Part shown: piece after piece, positions 55,593-64,000 of the stretch | Layout: every line of letters starts with the position of its first letter | Numbering within the stretch: the first letter of the stretch is position 1 | Source of the DNA: Rhodotorula mucilaginosa | Taxonomy: Eukaryota > Basidiomycota > Microbotryomycetes > Sporidiobolales > Sporidiobolaceae | DNA length: 64,000 nt | Reading direction: 5' to 3' | NCBI GenBank assembly: GCA_034406715.1 | Contig: CP137876.1 | Coordinates: 474,001-538,000 of the forward strand | Program-made: the position numbers and the translations under genes | The notes under the pieces: generated by a model | Database searches by the model: none | The model's input: only the letters and a program-made list of their open reading frames with translations | Told to the model about the DNA's origin: nothing

Positions 55593-58500
55593 TTAGATGA
55601 CTGCGCGCATAGCCGAGAAACACGAAATGTTTTTCGGTTTCTCGAGCTCTGCGCCCGTCGTCGGGTCGCGCCAAATCCCGTCCGTGTCGACTCGGCCGTA
55701 CTTATGCGTCGACTGGTTCGTCCGAAGCTGGTCCATCCAGTCGGCGACGAGTTGAGGGTTGTCGATCAGGATGTTGGCCTCTTGCGAGTGCCAGAACGAC
55801 TGCGAGTCGAGGTTGCCGTTGCCGACGATGGCGCATTGTCCGTCGACAGACATGAACTTGATCTGTCAGGGCAAAAGGCGTCGAGGTCAGTCAGCGTCCT
55901 TTGTACAGCAGCCCTACTTTCGTCGTTACTCACGTGGCAATTGCGCGACTTGTGGATGCTGCGGACAAGGAGATGTCAGTCGAGAGGTGGGAGCGGCGCA
56001 AGCACTCGGACGTAGTTTGACTTACGCATTCAAAGGCCGAATCTGATCTTTGCCTGTGAGAAGTATGGACGTGCGTTGAGTTTTCTTGCTCCTCCGTCGA
56101 TGAGTGGAGGAGTCCACAGGGGAGACTGACCGGTGTACCAGTACGCGTGCAAGTTTTGCTCCTTCCGGAGCTTGCGAAGGTGGCCATACAGTCGGAAGAC
56201 GACCTGCTCGTTCGTACCACCCTGGAAGGGGATGCTCTCGCCCTTGTCGTTGAAACCGAGACCGAGGAACAGGGTGACTTCGATTCCCGTTCGTTGCGGT
56301 CCACCAGTCGAGCAAGCTTCGACGATCCCGCGGACGATGGGACTTGCGTTGAGAGTCGGCGTTTGACTTTGCGAAAAAAGTCCGGGAAAAACAAAATGAG
56401 CTTTGTGTTTTGTGGACGAAGCAAGACGAAAAGACGAGCTCGAAGATCGCTCACATGAAGACATTCTTCTCGGCGTAACGCAACGCGGCGAGCCAGGCCG
56501 CCGCTTGCGGACACCGGATGTCCATGTGACCGGGAGAGCCGTGCGGTCTTCGGTTCACGAGGGCAATGGCTGCATGCATTGCGTCCGTTCCGTCAGCGGG
56601 AATGCCCCGGGGACCGGAGGCCAAAATGTGCGCGACTCAACGGAATGGTTCGTGCGCTTTGTGCAGCATGTGCGGCTTGAAGTCACGAATGAGGTCCTCG
56701 TTGTCGATCGCGGCATCGATCTTGGAGATGGCGCCAGCGTTGAGGGCCTTGGAAAGCGCCGCGAGTCGAGCACTCGAAGCTGTACCCTTTCCATTTCCAT
56801 TCCCGTTGGTCGCAGCATTCGGGTCCGGAGAGATAGCGACCGCCGCAGTCGAGGAGCTCGAGTCGGACCGCCCATCCGCGCCAATAGGAGTCGGTTTGGG
56901 AATTGTGACGCCAGTTGCGGGTGGCGCGTCCGGCTCGTTGAAACCGGGCGGATTTGGTTCCGCTCGTGCCAACGAAGCTGTCCAAATACTTTGATGTCAG
57001 CGTGGTGCAGGTTCGCGATTGAAAGCAAAAAAAAACGTCTTCGAAGGCTAAAGACGCACCATCTGCTGCCGCAGTTCCTGCACGCGGCCGACCCTCGGTG
57101 GGGGTGTCCTCTGCCAGGACGGGCGAGACCGGATGTCCGTTCGTCGGCGGTCCGTCTTCCCCACTCAGCTTGGAGCTCATCTCGACGCCGCTGTCTGCGA
57201 CACTCGAGCGCGGTGCGTCCGTGCCGTGCGATGCCGGGCTGGATCCGACAGCCAACGTCTGTGATGGTGCTCCGGTTGCTCCAGCTCCAGCTACTGTTGT
57301 CGGTTGAGAGGTGTGCTCCGCCCCGCCGATGACGTTGCTCATCCCCAATGCGAGCCGCGCCTTTTCTTCCCGCGCCTTTTCAACCAGCTGCGTCACGAGC
57401 GCAGCGAATCGTCCTCCTTCGGGTTCGTCCGTGTCCGTTCGTATCACCCTCGGCTGCTGCGCGGGATGCAGGTTCGCCGACGGGTGATAGTGACTCAAGG
57501 CTCCGAACGGCCACGGGCTCGGCGAAGCAGAGTCCCGCCTCCACCATTCTGGCGGATCGAGCGACTGAGTGTACTCGCCCTTTTCCGCTTGCGAATCCTG
57601 CCGCTGGAGGAGCATCCGCGCAGCTCTCGCGGCTTTGGCAACGTCAATGTCGGCGAGGTAAGGGTTCGCGTCGGTGAAGGTGTACGGGAAGAGGTGCGGG
57701 TGGGTGGAAGGGGACGGTTCGACCAGGCAAGGCAGTGTCGGCTTCAAGGGCTCGTCGAAGCTGATGAGCATGTTGTCGTACAAAGAATCAACGATCGGAC
57801 CCTCAAGGTGGACCATCATCTGAAGGAGCAGCGCAAGGTCAATTCGATCGAGCTGCAAACTGGCGGACAGAGTCGAAGCCGACGGAGCCGAACATACCTC
57901 GAGATTCGGGCGGTCTTGAATGTTGTTCGAGTTGAGCAGAGCGACGCGACGATCCACGACGAGCGCCTTTTGGTGAAAGGTGCCGAGCAATGGTCGGTGG
58001 AAATTGACGACCTGGATCGAAAGGTGCGGCACCTCGGCCGGATCGGGCACACCGAGCGGGATCCACGTTTTCGGCGTGACGGGGACGTGGTTGCTGCAGG
58101 GATCGAGATTCGGTGAGTTCAATCCGCGTTTGCCCCCGGCGAAGGGGGGTTCAGTTCAGCAGTCCGGACACCCGTGTTACTTACTGCCAGAGTTGCGGAA
58201 CCGCGCCTCGGTCCCACATGATCTTGACGACGATCTTCTGCCCGTTCCGCTCTCCCACCCTCCGGTTCAACTCGCGCAAGCCGCTGGCGATTGTGCTGAC
58301 CGAGTCTGACGGCCTGCAAAAGGAAGAGCCGGGTTCAGTTCGTTCGTCCGTACGGCACTGCCCGTAGAAGGCATGTCCACGCACTGCCAGTAGTCTGTTG
58401 GAGGAAGGCGGAGAATCAGCACACTTTCACCAAAGCTGTTCTGAACAGAAGGAACGCACTTGTTACCAGAAAAACCTCCTTCTCGGCGAGAACGACTTGA

Positions 58501-59372
58501 TGAAGGGGCTTTCTATGTCAGCCCGCGTCTCTCAGACATCTGCGGGTGAGAGTCCGACTCACTGCAGTCCTTGTAGTGTTGCATGATGTCTGGAATTGTC
58601 GAGACGATGCTGAGCGGGATGGTTCCCTGAGATCCGATGAGAGCGGGCGAGACGTTGCCGGCGAGGGGGTCTCGGGTCAGGCACGTGAGTACGTCGGCGT
58701 ACATCTGCGTCGCGAACACAGGCCTCGTCAGTGAGAGAGGACAGCCTCGGCAGAAACGAGCCTGCTCGCTCACCTTGAGGAAGAGATCACTCGGTCTGTA
58801 CGGGAAGTTTCCGCGCTGCGCCGCCTCCTCGAGTTCCTCGGGCTGCCAATCTCGTCTCTGTTTTGGAGGACGTTGCGATTAAAGTAGTCCGGCTCGTCAG
58901 TACTGGCAGTGTCTCGTGCGGGTATGTCGGTTTATCGGCTCACCGTTTTCAAGTCGTGTTTGATAAAGTGCCTGCGGTACGCGCGCTGGAGCGTGGTCGG
59001 CTTTGGAAAGATCTTGCGCGAGGCCTGACCGGGCGACAGGCCTGCCTTGACCCTCGTCTCGCCCGGCGCCCACTCGACCGGTTGCGCAGCCGCAGCAGCA
59101 CCTGCCTTCGAGTCGTCTCGCTCGACTTGCCGCTTCCTCGCCTTCTGAGCGCCGACGCGGCTCGACTGGGCGAGCGCATGCGACACTGTACTCCTGTGGT
59201 CGAGCATCAGGTCGAGCGGCGGGAACGGACTCGGCTTGCCCATCTTTTGCAGGGCCGCGACCGAAGCCGTGACCGATCCGGAAGGCCGTCGCAGCGGCGG
59301 CGGGTGAGCTGGTCGAGCGGGCGCAGCCGGAGTGGCGTGGTCCGAGGCTGTCGCTGGCTCATGACTCGCCAT
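55593..59372 (-). CDS. phospholipase D-superfamily (HKD) phosphodiesterase
   Basis: ATG 59372 (MASHEPATASDHATPAAP) to TAA 55593, many exons, roughly 900 aa. Joined pieces include RRDWQPEELEEAAQRGNFPY, LIGSQGTIPLSIVSTIPDIM, HYKDCIVLAEKEVFLVTNYW (across two introns, one with an AAG acceptor) and VVKIMWDRGAVPQLWQ. First HKD motif: HQKALVVDRRVALLNSNNIQ (His, Lys, Asp in HxKxxxxD). Second: SRNCHIKFMSVDGQCAIVGN and NLDSQSFWHSQEANILID. Between them is a linker of more than 200 residues, Ser/Pro/Thr-rich, plus a helical segment. The superfamily includes PLD, cardiolipin/phosphatidylserine synthases and nucleases. The two spaced HKDs and IVGNGNLDSQSF-type motif resemble fungal cardiolipin-synthase-like PLDs. 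Substrate unknown. Confidence 0.83.
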
Positions 59373-59923
59373 GGCGGCGACTGTCGCACTGACTGGGTCG
59401 GGCTGCGTAAGGAGCGAGGTGGAGCTGCTGCGCTGCGCCGAAGATCTCGCTCGACTTTAAACTTGTCGCACTTGCAGTACCGCTTTCTGGCGAGCCTCTT
59501 CCCGTGCACTAGACTTCGGAGTACAAGCAGCGTGGGACTCCTAGATCAGACCAGCGATTTTCAACCTTCACTCCGCTCTCCTCGTTTCTCGGCAATGACG
59601 CAACTCTACAGAAGGCCGGCCCGGCGAACAGGAGTCTTGAAGCTGCCCGGAAAGAGGAACGGAGTGTATATTTCGAGTCAGGTCTATAGGGAATGGCTGC
59701 AGGTAGGTGTTGTATAGGTAACGCGCGCATGAAGTGATAGTGATACACGTGAGGAAGTGCTCGAAAGCGAGGTGTTGTCGACCATCCGTCGAAGCTGCTT
59801 GGTCGTTTCGAAGTCTTGCTTCGCCTTCAAGAGCGATTGGTTTGGGGTATAAAGAGAGATTCGATCGATTTAAGAGACGATCAAGAGCGGGTGGACTGGG
59901 AGCAGGCGCGCAGGAATCTCTCG
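59373..59923. promoter_or_regulatory. upstream region of the HKD gene and 3' region of the NAPE-PLD-like gene
   Basis: About 550 bp between two minus-strand genes. A minus-strand open frame (59568-59948) enters it and could be a spliced C-terminal extension of the NAPE-PLD-like gene, but its codon use looks non-coding. A TATAAA string lies at about 59848 on plus. Confidence 0.35.
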
Positions 59924-62691
59924 TCAGTTTGATCGCGACCGCGGCCACTCTGACAGCGTAAAAGCAAAGAAGGTGAGGTACTCACTCTCGGTGCACCACG
60001 TCTCGCCAACGTCGATGACGCCCATCCTGCCCATCTCGTCCTCGTTCGGGTCGTCGAGCGTCTTGACTCCCGCGTCCTCGACCGCCTCGGCGAGCTCAAT
60101 GATCGCCTCGAGCGACTCGGATTCGGCACCGATAAAGGTACCAAAGTGCATACCTGTCCAAGACCAAGTGTCAGCTTCGAGAGGTTCCTGGTCGGGAGAG
60201 GGTAAAGTCCAGAGAAAGGTTGAAAAGACGCACCAATGCTGTTCCTGCTCCGCACGTCGAGGTGAATGTCGACTGCGTCTGCGGGACAGCCATGCACAGC
60301 ACTCGAGATGTTCTCGTGGTGCAACTGGAAAAAAGCCGTAAATGCGTCAGTTGAGTTCGCTCATCACACCTCCAAAGAACGAAAACAGTGGACTCACTCG
60401 GAGACCGATCGCGCTGACAAAGCCGAGACTGCCCCCTCGCCAAATCGGGATGAAAGAGAGGTCGAAAGGTCCGAATTTGAGGCCGACTTCGTCAAAGGCT
60501 GGGCAGACTGGCTGGGCGCAGCGGCGATGGCGGCGGTAGCCAGTGTCGCTACCATGACCGGCACGCGGACAGTCAGCCTCACGTGACGACCGCTGAAGAG
60601 AAGGAAAAGGACGCTCACCCAGCATGGTAGATGGCACCTTTTCTCAAAACGCGACGAGTCCACCTCCCCTCCCGCATCGTCCGCACCTTTTCTTCCGCCT
60701 CGCGACTCTTCCTCGCCGCCCGTTCGCGCTTCTTCTCCTCCCTCACCCGGTGCAACTCTTCCTCCGTCTCGCGCAGCAACCGCTCGCGAACTTCCGGATC
60801 CTCCGAATCGAGAGAAGCAGTAGGTGGCGTTCCTGCACCCGTCCCACCGGGCGGGGCCGACCTTGTTCCGTCCGCGTTGGACTCGGGCACATTGAGCGCG
60901 AGGCCGCTCGCCTCTCGCTCGCGTTGAAGTTCGCGGGCGACGCGAAGACTATTCGACCGCGACGTGGGCGGACGGACCGCGTTCGTCGGGTTCCCGTTCG
61001 AGTCTGAAGGCGGCAGCGAGGCGGATCGGTCCGACGCCGGCTGGTCCTTCTTGTTGCGCGCGGCGAGTGAAAGGCGACGAGTGACCTGCTTGGAGAAGGA
61101 CGCGGAGCGGTTGATGAACTGCGTGACGGAGCTCGACCTTCGCTCGCGTTGTGACCGCGAGTCGTCCGACCGCGCCGAGTCATTCGTCTCGATCGAGATA
61201 TCGGAAATCGACTCGGACGGTGTGCTCCCGCCATCGGGAGAGACGGCTTTGTGAGGTACATCGAGCGCGCCAGAGGTGGGGAGAGTGCGCCCTGGCAGCT
61301 CGTCTTCCTCCTCTTCGGTGTCCTCATCGTCGACTGCCGATTCCTCCGGCGGTACCTCTTCGGGTTCTTCAACGAGCACAGGCGGCGCAGTGTCTCTCTT
61401 CACCTTGACATCTTCGGAAGGAGAAGGTGCGCTGGCGATCTTGGCCGCCCTTGTCGCGGGAAGCGGCGCTTCCGAGTCGATCAGGTATTCCACCACCCAG
61501 CCGCACCAGAGAGTGGATCCTTGGTCGCCGGGAGATCGGCCTGGGTGGTACAAATTAGTTCGAAGTAGCTTTAGCACATCCATAACCTCAAGGTCGACAC
61601 GCACCCGAGTTGTGCTGCGCCGGCACACAGGTGAAGCGGATTCGTTCGCAGCTCTCCGGCGAGCATCCTTTCTGAGACGAGTGGCTCTGCCGCGACGTCG
61701 AGGAGGGGCCCAAGGATGGGGAAGGCCCCAGGTCTGGGAACGGGGAAGCCAAGGCGGTCGCGCCGATGCCGAAATCTGACGGGGCTAGCTCGACTTCATC
61801 CCACCAATCGCACTCGTGGATGAGGTGCAGCGGAACACCCGTCGACGCGAACCAGGATTTGTTGCCTGCAAGCCATGCGGATTAGCTGATGGCCATTGTA
61901 GAGCTGAAGAAGGTGGCGCGTACCGAGCGGAACGAAATATCGCGCCCGAGGATACTTTTCCATTACGGCCTTGATACTGCTCGCGTCGAGGTGGTCGTAG
62001 CTACGTGCAAGGCAAAGAGATGCGTCAACGACCTGAGCTGCCATGGGGAACTGCGCTGAATACAGACGCACTGGTTGTGGCTGATCAGGACGGCGTGCAC
62101 GCCCGGAAGCTCGTCGACAGCGCACGGAGTCGGTCGGATCCGGCCGGGACCGGTATAGCTCGTCGGACCTGCTCGCTCGCTGAAGATCGGGTCGAACAAG
62201 AGGTGCAGAGTCGAGTCTTCCCGCTCGGCGACCTGTATGATTTCGGTGGCGGGGCGTTTGCCGTCCTCGTCCGAGACCGAAAGGTTCCGGAATGCCGACA
62301 CCGGGTCGACGGGAGTGTCGAGCGGGATCTGGACATACATCCCGGCGTGTCCCAACCACGTAGCGCGGGCGAAGCCGACCTTGTCGCCCTTGCCCATGCC
62401 CTTGGCCGTCTCTTTCAGCTCGCGCACTTTGGCGCTGCCAAAGTCTCCCGGATCGAGGACCTGGAGCTCGCGCGCCTTGGGATGCTTGTTGAGGTGCAGC
62501 TTTGGCCATCCGAGCCAGGACCCGCCAAACAGGAGTTCGGATGCGGTGGGGGCGCCTGCAGACGGCCACGGGTTCTTGAACGAGAGGGTGCCGGTGATCG
62601 GGTGGACGACATGGTGCGCCGGCCGCTCTGCGCTCGCCTGCGAGCTCGACGAGTTGGGCGTGCTCGTGCCCGAGTGCTGGTCGAGGATCAT
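59924..62691 (-). CDS. NAPE-PLD-type metallo-beta-lactamase phospholipase with large insertion
   Basis: ATG 62691 (MILDQHSGTSTPNSSS) leftward. Motifs: ATWLGHAGMYVQIP; VLISHNHYDHLDASSIKAVM, with the metal-binding HxHxDH formed across an intron (AAC CA / C TAC); RARYFVPLG; HECDWWDEVELAPSD; FTCVPAQHNSGR; GSTLWCGWVVEY; then about 270 disordered residues; AIYHAGDTGYRRHRR (metal Asp); FDEVGLKFGPFDLSFIPI; HHENISSAVHGCPADAVDIH; GMHFGTFIGAES. The order follows NAPE-PLD. Family role: hydrolysis of N-acylphosphatidylethanolamine to N-acylethanolamine (yeast Fmp30, mitochondrial inner membrane). The C-terminus after DVGETWCTE is unresolved: an unspliced frame stops at 59924, but a consensus donor GTGAGTA at 59988 allows splicing. 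The insertion is the oddity (see findings). Confidence 0.85.
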
Positions 62692-63477
62692 GCCGAGTAC
62701 GCGAACCCGAACTTCGTGCTTCCTTGTGTCGAGGTCACCACCACCGCCTAGACCGTGCCGAGTCTGTTTCTAGCGTACGGAGTCGTGCACAGCGTGCAGT
62801 GTGTAGCTGTCCCTATCGACCGCTGCACCCGTGCGGATGATGATGACGCTCCGTACGATCAGTGATCGAGCCGAATCTCTCGGCGACGACTCTGCGGCGA
62901 GAAGATCGCGTCCGGTTCGTAAAGATCTCTCGGTACACTTTCTGAATAGCTGACCAGACTTGAGACAAGTACAGGCGGTTGAGCTTGCAAATTCATGCAT
63001 TTGCCGTTTCTCCGTGCATCTACAACACCGGGACAAACCCTGAGGCCGTGAAAGTAAGTGGCGACGGGAATCATCAAATCCGCAGCAAAAATCATCAGGA
63101 TCCGACTGCACAAGTCGGGACGGATAGAGCTTCGCACAGATCAGATGGACAACACGTAGCGAGAGCGACGCGACACGAGGCGAGGCGGGAGGAAGGAAAG
63201 TCGCCCCTTTTTGCCATGGTACGTGGAGTGGCGAGACTCTCTCCGACCGGCAGCATTTGGCCGCAGGCACTCGCGGACCGAAGCGGGATCCGACGAGCTG
63301 CTCGTACGAGCGCAGCTGCCATGGCCGCGTATCACGACTCACGACTCACGCCTTGCAGGCATGCCCGCAGTCGGCGTGGACTGCTGGACGGCAAACAAGT
63401 ACTTCCAAAACATCCGTGCCTGCAGATGCACGCGCCTTGTCTGCCTACATGGTCCAGGTCGGGGCTGTACGAGGTCA
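62692..63477. promoter_or_regulatory. upstream of the NAPE-PLD-like gene, 3' of the OTU gene
   Basis: About 785 bp. Frames occur on both strands, but none matches a known family or joins to the neighbouring genes. Confidence 0.35.
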
Positions 63478-64000
63478 TCAAACTGCGACGACCCGCTGAC
63501 CGATCGGATCTGTCGCGGCAGGCGCCGGCGGCAAGACGTGCGGCGCACCGTGCGTCGACGGCCGCAGCGAGTTGTAGTGCTCTCCGAGACCGTACATCTT
63601 GCGGTGATATCTGTTGGGCCGTAGGCGCGGAAGGAAAGATCAGCGAGGGTCGACCGAGAGAGGAAGAGCCCGGTGAAACTCACGAAATGAGCATGGCGCG
63701 TTCGCGCGGAAAGTCGGAACCGTGTTCGACCATGTCGGTCCCGGCCTGGACGACAATGATAGGTGCGTTGTAGTACAACGAGAGAGCCCGAATCTGCGAC
63801 GGCGCGCGCGCGCCTGTCAGCGAGGCAGCTGTTGCCACCATCACGCGGAGAGTAACGCACCTCGGGCTCGCCGCCCCACTCTGCAGTCTTCTCGACCGTG
63901 TCGCAGTACCGGCGGAACTCGTCTAGCGCAGGGTGAGGGTGAGTGAGGACTTTTGGTCTGACAAATAAAGAGCACACACGGACTTACCGGGTCCCATCAT
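63478..64000 (-). CDS. OTU2: OTU-domain deubiquitinase, OTUD6/Otu2-like (C-terminal part)
   Basis: The gene enters from the right edge. Visible exons: 64000-63988 (ends MMGP), 63922-63861 (DEFRRYCDTVEKTAEWGGEP), one starting IRALSLYYNAPIIVVQAGTD, and the last, YHRKMYGLGEHYNSLRPS, ending TGA 63478. EWGGEPEIRALS and YHRKMYGLGEHYNS match the C-terminal half of the OTU fold; the His in GEHYNS is the catalytic His. The N-terminal half with the Asp/Cys (DGNCLYRA-type) motif lies outside the window. Otu2 removes ubiquitin from the 40S subunit (eS7) in yeast. After YNS a short non-conserved tail ends GQRVVAV. Confidence 0.88.

Noticed and set aside
59568-59948. Minus-strand frame as a separate gene or as the NAPE-PLD tail
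   Set aside because: Contains codons rare elsewhere in this window (TTA, ATA) and no motif; kept only as a possible spliced tail.

Overview
The window is nuclear DNA of a GC-rich, intron-dense fungus. Nearly every gene is split by short introns (about 46-130 nt) with GTGAGT/GTRNGT donors, CTGAC/CTRAC-like branch sites and CAG/TAG/AAG acceptors. Intergenic spaces are short, upstream regions are often CT-rich, and there are many Ser/Ala/Gln-rich low-complexity tracts. Gene content (EF3, Vip1, sphingolipid C9-methyltransferase, Nrc2/Fpk-type AGC kinase, Pho85-type cyclin, Met10) and intron density point to a basidiomycete, most likely a red-yeast-type Microbotryomycete (Rhodotorula/Sporobolomyces-like). 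The lineage is inferred from style and content, not from a database match.

Layout from left to right: Rsa4 (partial) and Fcf1, both ribosome assembly (0-1.7 kb, minus); a tentative Pmp3-like membrane protein (2.2-3.5 kb); a Ser-rich coiled-coil protein built partly from tandemly duplicated exons (3.8-6.8 kb); an FAD monooxygenase (7.1-8.9 kb, minus); a gene-poor 2 kb; a fucose-permease-like MFS transporter (10.9-13.1 kb); TRAPPC2L/Tca17 (13.5-14.2 kb, minus); the inositol pyrophosphate kinase Vip1 (14.5-18.8 kb), followed by a diverged copy of its last exon; deoxyhypusine synthase (19.0-20.5 kb, minus), head-to-head with sphingolipid C9-methyltransferase (20.6-22.6 kb); a mitochondrial helical-repeat protein (23.1-25.4 kb, minus); an unknown protein (26.3-27.2 kb); dynamitin (27.5-29.4 kb, minus); a Pho85-type cyclin (29.9-32.1 kb, minus); the co-chaperone Cns1/TTC4 (33.3-34.9 kb, minus), head-to-head with a PPR protein (35.0-37.3 kb).

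The right half holds EF3 (38.2-41.9 kb), an unresolved minus-strand gene (42.4-43.1 kb), an unknown coiled-coil protein (43.5-44.4 kb), Met10 sulfite reductase (44.5-47.9 kb, minus), an Nrc2/Fpk1-like kinase (48.7-51.8 kb), a 4EHP-like cap-binding protein (52.4-53.8 kb), a nine-exon small membrane protein containing 12-nt and 16-nt microexons (54.1-55.2 kb), an HKD phospholipase D-family protein (55.6-59.4 kb, minus), a NAPE-PLD-type metallo-beta-lactamase with a large disordered insertion in its catalytic fold (59.9-62.7 kb, minus) and the C-terminal end of an OTU deubiquitinase (63.5 kb to the edge, minus).

This is ordinary housekeeping euchromatin rather than a gene cluster. Translation and ribosome factors recur (Rsa4, Fcf1, DHS, EF3, 4EHP) without forming a co-directional unit. 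I saw no transposon, LTR element, rRNA, tRNA or CRISPR array. The most unusual signals are at the exon scale: duplicated exons, microexons, a start codon probably split by an intron, and a linker inserted into a catalytic domain.
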